NCBI GenBank assembly: GCA_007125955.1 | Contig: SLCF01000150.1 | Coordinates: 1 to 34,520 of the forward strand | Source: Bacteroidales bacterium | Lineage (GTDB): Bacteria; Bacteroidota; Bacteroidia; Bacteroidales; PUMT01 | Length of the DNA: 34,520 nt | Direction of reading: 5' to 3' | Shown here: positions 8,213 through 16,861 of the stretch, piece by piece | Numbering within the stretch: the stretch's first letter is position 1 | How the letters are laid out: each line of letters begins with the position of its first letter | Position numbers and translations under genes: made by a program | Notes under the pieces: model-generated | Told to the model about the DNA's origin: nothing | What the model saw: only the letters and a program-made list of their open reading frames with translations | The model's database searches: none

Positions 8213-11200
8213 TCATACAGTAATTTCAAGGCATTTCCTTATGGAATTGAACATCTCTTCAGTATTTATAGGTTTTGTCAGGTATCCGTCACATCCTGCA
8301 GAAACAAAACGCTCTTTTTCTCCGGGCATTGCATAGGCTGTCTGCATTATCACAGGGATTGAGGGGTTCATTTTTTTAATCTCCACCAGCACGTCGTAGC
8401 CGTTAACTTGAGGCATATTAATATCGAGAAGAACAAGGTCTATTTTTTTGTTTTTGCGGCAAATTTCCAGAGTTTCTTCTCCGTCTCTTGCCCATAAAAC
8501 TAAGGCATGGGTTTTTTTGAGCAGAGCTTCAATCAGCCTGAAGTTTGCTTCAATATCTTCGGCTACCACTATTGTTTTGTCCTTGAGGACAAGTTTTTTA
8601 CCCCTTGAAATTTGCACAATCTTTCTTGATGGTTCCCCTGACTCTGAATGGAGGCAGGGGATATTAAAGTAGAATGTAGTACCGATACCCTGGCTTGATT
8701 CAACCCAAATCTCACCCCCAAGCATTTCAACCAGGCTTTTTGAGATTGTCAGGCCAAGTCCTGCACCTCCGAAATTCCTTTTTGAAGAATCCTCACCCTG
8801 TCTGAAGCGGTTGAAGATAACTTTAGTTTTTTCTTTGGAGATACCGATCCCTGTATCTTTCACGAAGAATCTCAATTTCCCGCCTCTTTCCGGCTCGTAA
8901 CCAAATTCAACTGAACCTTTCCGGGTAAACTTGCATGAATTTCCAATCAGATTAACCAGGATCTGTCTCAGGCGGTGAGGATCGGTTATAATTGTTGTAT
9001 TGTCATTGTCAAATCCTTTGTGAACCGACAATACGGTGTTTCTGTTTCCCTGGGTTTCAACCTGATTCTTAAAGGTCTCCAGTATCTCATCAAGAAGTTT
9101 GTTTATCTGGCATTCGCTTTTAATGATACTGATCTGTCCGGCTTCGATTTTTGAAACATCTATGATATCTTCTATCAGTTTCAGAAGAACCTGACTGTTA
9201 TCGTTTATTATATTTGTAAATGATTTGCGTTCTTCAAGAGATATGCTTGTATCTACAAGCAGCCTTGAAAGACCCACGATCGCATTCATAGGTGTGCGGA
9301 TCTCGTGTGACATATTTGCAAGAAATGCCGTTTTCAAGCGGTCGCTTTCCTCTGCTTTTTCCTTTGCTCTCTTTATTTCCTCATCAGCCTCTTTTTGTTT
9401 GGTTATATCATTTTTTATAGCTACAAAATGGGTTATATCCCCTTTGTTGTTTATTATTGCTGAAATAGCGACTTTTTCCCAGTAAAGGGTTCCGTTTTTC
9501 TTTTTATTTATAATCTCCCCCTGCCAGTCTTTACCGCTTTTGATCGATTTCCACATTTTTCTGAAAAACTCTGCTGAATGCTTTCCTGAGTTGAGAACAT
9601 TCATGTTCCTGCCCATAACTTCCGCAAAGTTGTAGCCTGTTATGTTTGTGAAAGCAGGATTTACGAACTCTATTTTTCCTTCCGGATCTGTAATGACGAC
9701 ACAAACGGGCGAATACCTTATGGCTCTTGAAAGTATCCTCAGTTTATATTCTGCTTCCTTGCGCTTTGTGATATCAATGTAAATTCCACCAATACGGGAG
9801 GCGTCGGGATCTTTAATTGAGAATTTATGTACCATGTAAATACGTTCCCTGCCGTTTTTATCAGTGAGTATTTTCTCAACTACTATATTTTCCCCTGCAA
9901 TTGCTCTTTTATCTTCATCTCTTTCAATACGGGCGATTCTCCCGGGAAAAATCTCATTCGGTTTTTTCCCCGCACAGTTTTTTTTACAGAATACTTCATC
10001 CATATACCTGTTATGGTAGAGTGGCTTGCTTTTTTCATCCTTGATAAATATCCCAAGAGGCAGGTCATCCATGAAATGCCTGAATTGCCTTTCACTTTTT
10101 TCAAGGGCCTCTTCTGCTTTTTTTCTGTAAGTAATATCCCTGAAATCTTCCACCATTCCTTTAAGAACGCCATTTTCATCGTATATAGGCGTACATGTCT
10201 GTATACCTGTAATTTTTTTTACTGTTTTGCCTGGCTTTTCAACTTCTCCCTCAATTAGTTTTTCCCCGTTTTTCAATCTCAAAAGAGGGCAGGATTCTTT
10301 GTGGCATCTTGGTTCGGGCCAGTAGCTATAGCATTTTTTGCCAATTATTTTATCGGGATTTAAACCGAATAGTTTTGCATATGATTTATTAATCCGTATA
10401 ATCTGAAAATCTTTGTTTATAACCCTTATGCCTGTAGCAGTTGAGTTAAGAATATTATCCAGTTCAATCGCCGATCCTGTAATTTTTTCCGTTTCTTTCT
10501 GCAGGGTGTCAAATTTCTTCTTGTGAATATCGCTGAAACCGGTCACTGTTTTACCGGCGAAAAACCTTACCGAAATGTAAGCGATTATAAAAAAAACAGG
10601 TGCCAGGAAAAATATACCAAGAATATTTCGATTGAATATTGATTTTATTTCAGTTGCATCGTGCGCAATTATAAGTCCGCCGAGAGGAACCCCTGATTCA
10701 GCGGTTACAAGCCCCCTGTTTTCAATTACAAAACTCTTATTATCAATGCTCAGGGCTTTCTTTTCCGGAATCTCGTCATTGCCAAGGAACTCCAGGAACA
10801 ATTCCTCATAATTATATGGTTTCAGGCATAAATTATTGAGGTCAACCGTATTATCCGGCTGTAAATTGGCAATTACAGGAAACAGGCTTTTTGGGAAATA
10901 AAGTGCAGTTATAAAGTCTGATCCGGATTCAAGATATTCTATTATTTCAATATCTCTTAAACCGAGTTCAATTACACCTGAAAATGAACCGTTGTGGAAA
11001 ACGGGAGACACAACTTTAAAAAAAAGTTCATTGTTTACAACTTTGTAACCTCTCTCCGTTGATTTGTTATCTATGGCCTCTCTTATTAGCGATTGGGGAG
11101 GTATGTTAAGTATGTTGCCGGAACCATCAGGAGAAAAGAAAAGCCTGTATTCGGGGAGATAAAAGTTGATTATGAATTTAAAAGGATATTTTTCTTTTAG

Positions 11201-11509
11201 TTTTTGCTGTAAATCATTTACATTAGCTGAAAGAAGCTTTTTGTCTCTGTAGCGGAAAGGTTTGGTAATTTCTGCATTTTCTCTGAAATTGCTCAAAATA
11301 TCATTAAAGTCCCCTGAAAGAGCGTTTAATCTGGATTCTAAAAACGAGGTGTTTTCGGTTATAAGTTTTTCTTCTTGTACCCTTTTCAGTTTTACCTGAC
11401 TCCGGTACAATATAACTGAAGCAAAAAGAAGTACTGTGCCGAACACAACCATTGTAAATATTAAAATACGCGATTTTAACCGTTTGTTAATGTCTGTTTG
11501 TGTCAGCAT
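8213..11509 (-). CDS. Hybrid sensor histidine kinase (periplasmic sensor, three PAS, HisKA, HATPase, receiver)
   Basis: 1098 residues. Order: TM1 (about 16-36), an extracytoplasmic sensor region (37-293), TM2 (295-318), PAS1 (350-465), PAS2 (470-585), PAS3 (590-710), HisKA with phospho-acceptor H735 in SHEIRTP, HATPase with N857, DTGIGIS (885-891) and GAGLGL (915-920), and a C-terminal receiver with E984/D985, phospho-acceptor D1029 and K1079. PAS1 carries a cysteine cluster (C393, C402, C407; CYSYWPEPRC and SCPLL). All catalytic residues are present. There is no HPt domain and no DNA-binding output, and no partner response regulator is in the window, so it probably signals through a separate phosphotransfer protein or the receiver gates the kinase. 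It lies just downstream of nrfA but is separated from it by a terminator. The signal is unknown. Confidence 0.93.
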   Translation of the reverse strand: MLTQTDINKRLKSRILIFTMVVFGTVLLFASVILYRSQVKLKRVQEEKLITENTSFLESRLNALSGDFNDILSNFRENAEITKPFRYRDKKLLSANVNDLQQKLKEKYPFKFIINFYLPEYRLFFSPDGSGNILNIPPQSLIREAIDNKSTERGYKVVNNELFFKVVSPVFHNGSFSGVIELGLRDIEIIEYLESGSDFITALYFPKSLFPVIANLQPDNTVDLNNLCLKPYNYEELFLEFLGNDEIPEKKALSIDNKSFVIENRGLVTAESGVPLGGLIIAHDATEIKSIFNRNILGIFFLAPVFFIIAYISVRFFAGKTVTGFSDIHKKKFDTLQKETEKITGSAIELDNILNSTATGIRVINKDFQIIRINKSYAKLFGLNPDKIIGKKCYSYWPEPRCHKESCPLLRLKNGEKLIEGEVEKPGKTVKKITGIQTCTPIYDENGVLKGMVEDFRDITYRKKAEEALEKSERQFRHFMDDLPLGIFIKDEKSKPLYHNRYMDEVFCKKNCAGKKPNEIFPGRIARIERDEDKRAIAGENIVVEKILTDKNGRERIYMVHKFSIKDPDASRIGGIYIDITKRKEAEYKLRILSRAIRYSPVCVVITDPEGKIEFVNPAFTNITGYNFAEVMGRNMNVLNSGKHSAEFFRKMWKSIKSGKDWQGEIINKKKNGTLYWEKVAISAIINNKGDITHFVAIKNDITKQKEADEEIKRAKEKAEESDRLKTAFLANMSHEIRTPMNAIVGLSRLLVDTSISLEERKSFTNIINDNSQVLLKLIEDIIDVSKIEAGQISIIKSECQINKLLDEILETFKNQVETQGNRNTVLSVHKGFDNDNTTIITDPHRLRQILVNLIGNSCKFTRKGSVEFGYEPERGGKLRFFVKDTGIGISKEKTKVIFNRFRQGEDSSKRNFGGAGLGLTISKSLVEMLGGEIWVESSQGIGTTFYFNIPCLHSESGEPSRKIVQISRGKKLVLKDKTIVVAEDIEANFRLIEALLKKTHALVLWARDGEETLEICRKNKKIDLVLLDINMPQVNGYDVLVEIKKMNPSIPVIMQTAYAMPGEKERFVSAGCDGYLTKPINTEEMFNSIRKCLEITV

Positions 11510-11576
11510 CTTTTTCTCTCAAATAATATGTTAAGAAAATGAAAATTTTGGAATGAAAGAAACATTTTAATAAAAA

Positions 11577-11606
11577 AAACCCACCATAATTATTTATGGC
11601 GGGTTT
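11577..11606 (-). terminator. Intrinsic terminator of the nrfHA operon
   Basis: A 13-bp stem with one A·C mismatch (arms 11577-11589 and 11594-11606) and a 4-base loop, 22 bases past the nrfA stop. On the minus strand the stem runs into a T-rich tract (complement of the A-run at 11572-11579). It separates nrfHA from the histidine kinase gene. Confidence 0.8.
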
Positions 11607-11628
11607 AAAAGATTAAGGTGTAATATTA

Positions 11629-13101
11629 TTAACGGGTGTTGTATTCAGCTTCCCGTTTTTTAGCTTCCTCCAGCCATACAGGTAAAGTGTCACGCAGAAA
11701 CCGCTCCTTTTCAGCCCTTATCTCAGCCATGTCAAGTCCCAGGTATTCCTGCGCCTTTTCTTTTGTAGAGATATCAGGCATTTCTATTGGTTGTGACACA
11801 TTATACTTTGCAAATATTCTTGAAAGCAGTACGCGTGCTTCCTGTGCTTTTTGTATTGAGGTGCCGAGGACTCTCAGGGCTTCTGTGGGTGAATGGAAAC
11901 CCATACTGTTGGCTGCCGCAACCCAGTCCCATCTCCACTGAGAATGGCGAATGAGCTGAAGAATGGGCTCCATTTCCTCTTCAGCAGCCCCGGCATCCCA
12001 TGCTGCTTTTGCTTCTATATGGAGCCTTGCAAGGTTTTGTTCAGCAATACCTCTCATTTCACTAACTTTATTCTGGCGGTCGTAAACAATCTGGCGGAGT
12101 TTTTCTTCACCCTCTCTGTGGCACACCTGGCATGAACCTTCGATATTGCTTAGCGGGCTGGTCAGATGGTGATTTGTAAATTTCAGACCGCCCTCCCTTT
12201 TATAAGGCATATGGCAATCTGCGCATGAAACACCTCTTTCCGCATGTATACCCGTCATATAAAGCTCATAATCGGGGTGTTGGGTTTTAAGCATCGGTGC
12301 ACGGCTAAGTGAATGTGTCCAGTCTGCAAATTCATAATTATCGAAATATGTTTCCATTTCATCTGCCGAGAATCCTTCATCCCACGGAAAGATAAGGTAG
12401 TTTTCTTCACCGAAGTAATACTCAACATGGCATTGCGCACAAACAAGTGAGCGCATTTCCTGATGGGTAGCTTTGTTTATATCATCTCCCCGGCGCTGGA
12501 ATGCCTCTATAAGCGCCGGTCTGGTAATACGAAGGTTCATTGTTTCGGGGTCGTGGCAATCCTGGCAGCCTATGGGATTCACTATCTGACTTCCCATTTC
12601 GCTCCAGCTCGAGCTGTAAAATTCACCGATACCGATCTCAGCCATTACCCTCGGCACATCAGTGCTTTTACATGTCCAGCAAGTGGCCGGCTGGGGCTGA
12701 ACTGTCCTGAGAGTATTATGTACATCCGTAACAGAATAATAATGGCCCCTGCCCTGGTTATAATCACGTGCAAAAGCATAACCTGCCCACATAATAACCA
12801 GTTCCGGGTATTTTTCAAGGTAATCTATCATGACCGATCCGTAGTACTGACTTTCGAAAGTAGTGTCAAGCGTTTCAAGGTAAGATTCATACTGGCGGGG
12901 AAAATTTTGTCCCCACACTTCATTTCTCGGTTCCCATTCCGAAATGGGTTCTACCATTTGAAAGTACAGCTGGGCTTCGGTTCTCCGTTCTACAATCGAT
13001 GCTGCAAAAAGACCCAAAATAAAAACCACTGCAACGGTTCCAAAAAACAGTACCCAGCTTATCCAGGGTTTTTTTTCCGTTAGTTCTCGGATGCTTTTCA
13101 T
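11629..13101 (-). CDS. nrfA: Cytochrome c nitrite reductase, catalytic subunit (ammonia-forming)
   Basis: 490 residues with the five heme sites of NrfA. The catalytic heme uses the special CWTCK (141-145), and the other four are CQDCH (179), CAQCH (221), CADCH (293) and CQVCH (324). Active-site residues are visible: R112 in ARDYN, Y228 in VEYYF, and H275 in KTQHP, where K272 and Q274 match the calcium-site pattern. It performs the six-electron reduction of nitrite (and NO or hydroxylamine) to ammonium on the periplasmic face. An N-terminal hydrophobic segment (14-35) may be an uncleaved anchor. It is preceded by nrfH with a 54-base gap and shares its promoter. It is followed by a terminator. 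The length and motif set are normal. Confidence 0.98.
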   Translation of the reverse strand: MKSIRELTEKKPWISWVLFFGTVAVVFILGLFAASIVERRTEAQLYFQMVEPISEWEPRNEVWGQNFPRQYESYLETLDTTFESQYYGSVMIDYLEKYPELVIMWAGYAFARDYNQGRGHYYSVTDVHNTLRTVQPQPATCWTCKSTDVPRVMAEIGIGEFYSSSWSEMGSQIVNPIGCQDCHDPETMNLRITRPALIEAFQRRGDDINKATHQEMRSLVCAQCHVEYYFGEENYLIFPWDEGFSADEMETYFDNYEFADWTHSLSRAPMLKTQHPDYELYMTGIHAERGVSCADCHMPYKREGGLKFTNHHLTSPLSNIEGSCQVCHREGEEKLRQIVYDRQNKVSEMRGIAEQNLARLHIEAKAAWDAGAAEEEMEPILQLIRHSQWRWDWVAAANSMGFHSPTEALRVLGTSIQKAQEARVLLSRIFAKYNVSQPIEMPDISTKEKAQEYLGLDMAEIRAEKERFLRDTLPVWLEEAKKREAEYNTR

Positions 13102-13155
13102 TTTCGGGGATTTTAGTTATTTACTCAATATTAAATTTTTCTGTTTTTTAAAGGG

Positions 13156-13746
13156 CTATTCATTATCACCTGATGTTATGCGTTCAAGCCATTTTGGGGT
13201 GAGCGAAGGGAGTCTCGGGACAAGGGAAAAAGGTGCTGAAGAAAGGCTCCTGACTGTTCCGTGGGGAACTTCCCTGTGGCAGTCCCAGCAGCGGTGTCCG
13301 TCCCCTTTGGCATGTCCCCTTCCTGTAACCTCAACAATGCGTGTTGTTTCAACAAGTTCAACATGACACCTGATACAGTTTTCCTGTACAACATTGATAC
13401 CGGCAGGCTTTATCTCAATAACCTGCGGTTCGGCCCTTGCAGTGAATATTGTAGCATGACGCATACCGTCTTTGGCCTTGAAATAATATTTCCTTACGAA
13501 ATTGTCATGGGGGACATGACAGTCAGCGCAATTTGCGGCTTCACGGTGACTGCTTTTGGACCAGGAGGCGTACTGGGGATACATTACATGGCAGTTGATA
13601 CAGGTTTCCGGGCGGTCAGATATATATGAATGAGCTTCCGAAGCATGAACTACCAATATTAGAATTCCGGTTAGAATTCCGAGAAGAACAACCACAACCG
13701 GCTGCCATTTAGGCGGTGGTGCCAGTTTTTTGAATATTCTTTTCAT
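13156..13746 (-). CDS. nrfH: Cytochrome c nitrite reductase, membrane quinol-oxidising subunit
   Basis: 196 residues from the ATG at 13746. One membrane helix (16-34) is followed by four CxxCH heme sites: CINCH (49), CADCH (73), CIRCH (124) and CWDCH (153), the NapC/NirT/NrfH pattern. It passes electrons from menaquinol to NrfA. The frame stays open to a TTG at 13788, but I choose the ATG. It gives the usual short NrfH N-terminus (basic stretch, PPPKW, then the helix), and the TTG lies right next to the candidate promoter at 13791-13823, where transcription would begin at or after it. It is first in the nrfHA operon. Confidence 0.95.
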   Translation of the reverse strand: MKRIFKKLAPPPKWQPVVVVLLGILTGILILVVHASEAHSYISDRPETCINCHVMYPQYASWSKSSHREAANCADCHVPHDNFVRKYYFKAKDGMRHATIFTARAEPQVIEIKPAGINVVQENCIRCHVELVETTRIVEVTGRGHAKGDGHRCWDCHREVPHGTVRSLSSAPFSLVPRLPSLTPKWLERITSGDNE

Positions 13747-13790
13747 ATCTGGAATATTGGCTAATCTGTACCTGAAAACCGGTTTCAATT

Positions 13791-13823
13791 CAAAAGTAAA
13801 GAAAAATTTTTAAATCTGACAAA
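13791..13823 (-). promoter_or_regulatory. Candidate Bacteroidota promoter for nrfHA
   Basis: On the minus strand TTTG (13820-13823) is followed after 21 bases by TACTTTTG (13791-13798), a full match to the -33/-7 consensus. Transcription would start near 13784, about 38 bases before the nrfH ATG. Confidence 0.6.
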
Positions 13824-13874
13824 AAAACAGTTCGCATTTTGAAAATATTAAAGAGCGGTTCACTGCAGCATTAT

Positions 13875-14216
13875 CTATTCTTTTATCATTGTCAGAACCA
13901 TTTTGAATTTTCCGGGGGCCCTTACTGCATGTGGTATATTTGCCGGCATAATTATAGATTCGCCCTGGCTGAGATTGTAAGTTTTTTCTTCAATGGTTAT
14001 AATTGCTTCACCTTCTGTAATATTTACCAATGCATCAAAGGGAGCGGTATGTTCGCTCAGCCCTTCACCTTTGTCAAAAGCAAAAAGGGTTATATTTCCA
14101 CCGCTTCTCTTTAAGATGTTTTTGCTTACTATACCACCCTTGGCATAATTTATCTCATTGTTGAAGATGAAAATCTCAGATTTTTTAAATTCCTTTTGTT
14201 GTGTCATCTCTTTCAT
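13875..14216 (-). CDS. Small cupin-domain protein next to hcp
   Basis: 113 residues from the ATG at 14216 (a second ATG follows at 14207; a GTG at 14285 would add residues that overlap the intercistronic hairpin, so I reject it). The single cupin barrel is recognisable from GEGLSEHTAPFDALVNITEG, LSQGESIIMPANIPHAV and the hydrophobic C-terminal strand. Possible metal ligands are the histidines in SEHTAP and IPHAV; the usual second histidine and glutamate of motif 1 are not obvious. The substrate is unknown. It lies just downstream of hcp on the same strand, and cupins of this size are often found beside hcp in anaerobes, so a role in nitrosative or oxidative stress is plausible but unproven. 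Confidence 0.85.
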   Translation of the reverse strand: MKEMTQQKEFKKSEIFIFNNEINYAKGGIVSKNILKRSGGNITLFAFDKGEGLSEHTAPFDALVNITEGEAIITIEEKTYNLSQGESIIMPANIPHAVRAPGKFKMVLTMIKE

Positions 14217-14260
14217 TTTAAGTGTAATATCTTTTTTTTCTGAAATTAAGGGGCAGGTAT

Positions 14261-14292
14261 AATTCCGGTGCCCTGAGAAGGGCACTGGAATT
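14261..14292 (-). other. Strong intercistronic hairpin between hcp and cupin gene
   Basis: A 13-bp stem with one G·T pair (arms 14261-14273 and 14280-14292) and a 6-base loop, 11 bases beyond the hcp stop. No U-tract follows on either strand. It may act as an RNA-stability element or a weak terminator between hcp and the cupin gene. Confidence 0.6.
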
Positions 14293-14302
14293 ATTTCAGG
14301 AT

Positions 14303-15958
14303 TTAGCTGAGAAACATTTTAAGGTCTTCTTCCACGTCAGTAATTCCTCCGATTCCGAATTTCTCTATCAGCACATTTGCAACATTTGGAGAGAGAAATG
14401 CAGGCAGGGTGGGGCCAAGGTGGATGTTCCTGACTCCAAGTGAAAGGAGAGCCAGCAGTACAATTACCGCTTTCTGTTCGTACCATGCTATATTGTAAGC
14501 AATAGGCAGTTCATTGATATCGTTTAGTTTGAATATCTCCTTGAGCTTTAGTGCAATCACGGCAAGAGAGTATGAGTCATTGCACTGTCCTGCGTCAAGC
14601 ACCCTCGGTATACCTCCAATATCGCCAAGGGGAAGCTTGTTGTAGCGGTATTTCGCACAACCGGCTGTAAGTATTATGGTATCTTCAGGCAGTTTGCCTG
14701 CAAAGTCTGTGTAATATTCTCGGTCTTTCATCCTGCCGTCGCATCCGGCCATTACAAAGAATTTTTTTATTGCCCCCGATTTGACTGCATCAACAACCTT
14801 GTCAGCCAAAGCAAATACCTGGGCATGTGCAAAACCACCTACTATCTCCCCGTTTTCAATCTCAACCGGCGGATCGCATTTTTTTGCATGCTCAATTATT
14901 TGCGAGAAATCTTTTTCCCCTCCTTCTTTTCTTGGCGGAATATGGGGGAATTCCTCAAATCCGGCAGATCCTGTGGTATATACCCTCTCCCTGTATGTTG
15001 CTTTTTTGGACGGGGGGACAATGCAGTTTGTTGTAAAGAGTACAGGACCGTTAAATGTTTCAAAATCTTCTTTTTGTTTCCACCATGAGCTGCCGTAATT
15101 TCCTGTGAAATGGCTGTACTTTTTGAATGCTGGATAATAGTGAGCCGGCAGCATTTCGCTGTGAGTGTAAACATCAACTCCGGTGCCTTCAGTTTGTTTC
15201 AACAACTCTTCAATATCTTTAAGGTCATGTCCGCTGATGAGGATACCGGGTTTATTTCGCACACCGGTTCTGACCTTTGTGAGTTCCGGATTGCCGTATG
15301 CAGATGTATTTGCCTTGTCAAGTAAAGCCATTGCTTTAACCCCGAAATTACCGGTTTCAAGTACAAGGGATGTAAGCTCCTCTGCGCTGAGATCATCTCT
15401 TGTTAAAGCAACAAGTGTATCCTGAATAAATTCATGAATGGATTTGTCATTGTATCCCAGGTTCATGGCATGCTCAGTGTAAGCAGCCATACCTTTCAGT
15501 CCGTATGTGATAAGTTCCCGCAAAGAGCGTATATCTTCGTTTTCAGTTGACATTACCCCTACTGAGGCAGCTTTTTCATCGTATTCTTCCGCAGATGAAG
15601 GATTCCATGTTGCAGATTCGTGCAGATTACCCTTTTTTTCAATTCCACCTGCATTTTCAATCTTTTTTCTGAGCCGGTTGCGTATTTCCAGTCCTTTGCT
15701 TACCAGTTCAATAAAAACATTTCTGTCAAAGTTGGTGTTTGTAACTGTTGCAAATAAACCGTTTATAATGAAACTATCAACCCCGGGCTCTTCAATTTCT
15801 TTTTTCACTGCCTCCCTGTTGTAAACGGATATTCCCTTTATTACAAAAACAAGAAGATCCTGGAGGTTTGCAACATCATCTGTTTTACCGCATACTCCTT
15901 TGATAGTGCAACCTGTTCCTTTCGCAGCTTCCTGGCACTGATAACAAAACATGTTCAT
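14303..15958 (-). CDS. hcp: Hybrid cluster protein (hydroxylamine / NO reductase)
   Basis: 551 residues. The N-terminal cysteines C5, C8, C17 and C23 (C-x2-C-x8-C-x5-C) fit the [4Fe-4S]-binding form found in anaerobes. All ligands of the hybrid 4Fe-2O-2S cluster are present: H244, E268, C312, C406, C434, C459 and E494. To my recollection these coincide with the numbering of the Desulfovibrio vulgaris protein. Hcp is a cytoplasmic enzyme described as reducing hydroxylamine to ammonia and, in other studies, NO to N2O; it is linked to nitrosative stress and protein S-nitrosylation. It sits between the DUF1360 gene and the cupin gene on the same strand. Its 305-base upstream region contains a 16-base palindrome (16067-16082) of CRP/FNR spacing, a candidate operator. 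Reduction would need a donor, for which the ferredoxin-like protein nearby is a candidate. Confidence 0.97.
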   Translation of the reverse strand: MNMFCYQCQEAAKGTGCTIKGVCGKTDDVANLQDLLVFVIKGISVYNREAVKKEIEEPGVDSFIINGLFATVTNTNFDRNVFIELVSKGLEIRNRLRKKIENAGGIEKKGNLHESATWNPSSAEEYDEKAASVGVMSTENEDIRSLRELITYGLKGMAAYTEHAMNLGYNDKSIHEFIQDTLVALTRDDLSAEELTSLVLETGNFGVKAMALLDKANTSAYGNPELTKVRTGVRNKPGILISGHDLKDIEELLKQTEGTGVDVYTHSEMLPAHYYPAFKKYSHFTGNYGSSWWKQKEDFETFNGPVLFTTNCIVPPSKKATYRERVYTTGSAGFEEFPHIPPRKEGGEKDFSQIIEHAKKCDPPVEIENGEIVGGFAHAQVFALADKVVDAVKSGAIKKFFVMAGCDGRMKDREYYTDFAGKLPEDTIILTAGCAKYRYNKLPLGDIGGIPRVLDAGQCNDSYSLAVIALKLKEIFKLNDINELPIAYNIAWYEQKAVIVLLALLSLGVRNIHLGPTLPAFLSPNVANVLIEKFGIGGITDVEEDLKMFLS

Positions 15959-16263
15959 AGTTTTAAATTTTTTAAATGGTTATTAATGGTTAACTAAATT
16001 GATCAGAAAACAGATATTAAGCAAGACGCTTCTGAATAATTTTCAACATTTCTATATAAAGCAAAAAGGTAATAATTTACCTAAATATCGGCAAAAAAAT
16101 TTTTAGATAAGTAACACTTTCCCTGTTTTTAGATCATTCATAATCCCCCTTTTGCATAATCTTATTACGTAACGTTTGTTCCGTATTAATGTTTATTGTC
16201 TGATATTGGTTTAATTTTTAATGTAATTTTTGATTTTCAGGTATTCATGATTATTATATTCTT
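15959..16263. other. Upstream region of hcp
   Basis: 305 AT-rich bases between hcp and the DUF1360 gene. It contains the palindrome at 16067-16082, an AAGT-N3-ACTT inverted repeat (16109-16119) and TTACGTAA (16165-16172). I found no consensus -7 element for the minus strand, consistent with an activator-dependent promoter, and no small gene. Confidence 0.5.
16067..16082. promoter_or_regulatory. Palindromic operator candidate upstream of hcp
   Basis: AGGTAA, four bases (TAAT), TTACCT: a perfect 6+4+6 inverted repeat about 110 bases before the hcp ATG. The 5-N4-5 geometry is that of CRP/FNR-family sites, although the half-site differs from FNR's TTGAT. HcpR, a CRP/FNR-family regulator of hcp in other bacteria, would be the obvious binder, but no such gene is in the window. 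Confidence 0.4.
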
Positions 16264-16758
16264 TCAATAACCTGGTTTCTGATTGTCTCCGTCATCTTTA
16301 TCTTTTTTCTTTTTCAAATCAAATTGTTTTTCATCCGCCTTCAGTCCGATAAAATTAACTGAAAGCTGAAATAAAGTTGCAATACCTGCTATCGCCATTA
16401 ATGTTACAAAAATATCCCCGAAGGGAATGAGGAAATATACAGTTGTATTAAAAAGTGCTATCCATACACCCGCACACCAGGGGCATGTAACTATTGCCTT
16501 AAGTGAATCACCAAATCCTGTTCCTTCCATTAAACGGATCATATCCCTTATCAGCTTGAAAACCCTGTCGTATACGAGCATTCGTGTCATCCTGTATGTG
16601 GAAATAGCAATCAGGAGAAACTCAAAAGCTGTTATATTCCTGATATCAACTCCCGCATCTATCAATAAGGTTCCTGCTAAAACAACTAAAGCAATAAATA
16701 CAAACGTAGAAACTATATTCCACCATTTTTCAGCTTGTGTAGGTTTAGGCAACTTCAT
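16264..16758 (-). CDS. DUF1360 small membrane protein
   Basis: 164 residues with about four hydrophobic segments (15-34, 44-56, 93-115, 117-138) and a charged, lysine-rich C-terminal tail that should be cytoplasmic. DUF1360 landmarks are STYRMTRMLVYDRVFK (about 53-68) and the conserved TCPWCAGVW, where C92 and C95 form a CxxC at the start of a membrane helix. The function of DUF1360 is unknown; a relative occurs among Bacillus sporulation genes. The CxxC could bind a metal or be redox-active, but nothing here proves it. It lies between the ferredoxin-like gene and hcp, all on one strand, which suggests but does not show a link with nitrosative stress. Confidence 0.85.
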   Translation of the reverse strand: MKLPKPTQAEKWWNIVSTFVFIALVVLAGTLLIDAGVDIRNITAFEFLLIAISTYRMTRMLVYDRVFKLIRDMIRLMEGTGFGDSLKAIVTCPWCAGVWIALFNTTVYFLIPFGDIFVTLMAIAGIATLFQLSVNFIGLKADEKQFDLKKKKDKDDGDNQKPGY

Positions 16759-16785
16759 TATTCTTTATTTTGCATGTCTCTGATG

Positions 16786-16825
16786 TGCCGGCAGAATGAA
16801 CACTTATTAAGCTTTTCTGCTGGCA
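16786..16825 (-). other. Hairpin between ferredoxin-like and DUF1360 genes
   Basis: An 11-bp stem with one G·T pair (TGCCGGCAGAA, 16786-16796, with 16815-16825) and an 18-base loop, 36 bases past the ferredoxin-like stop. It has no U-tract, like the hairpin after hcp. Confidence 0.5.
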
Positions 16826-16861
16826 TTACTTATATTTTTGCTTAAAAATAATAAAAATATA

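Noticed and set aside
9827-10258. Opposite-strand reading frames inside the histidine kinase, nrfA, hcp and amidase genes
   Set aside because: They lie wholly within well-identified genes, have no recognisable domains and show the composition of antisense frames.
13747-13788. Longer nrfH from a TTG start at 13788
   Set aside because: The TTG sits next to the candidate promoter, and the ATG at 13746 gives the usual NrfH N-terminus.
14217-14285. Longer cupin protein from a GTG at 14285
   Set aside because: The extra residues are encoded by the intercistronic hairpin and do not look like cupin sequence.
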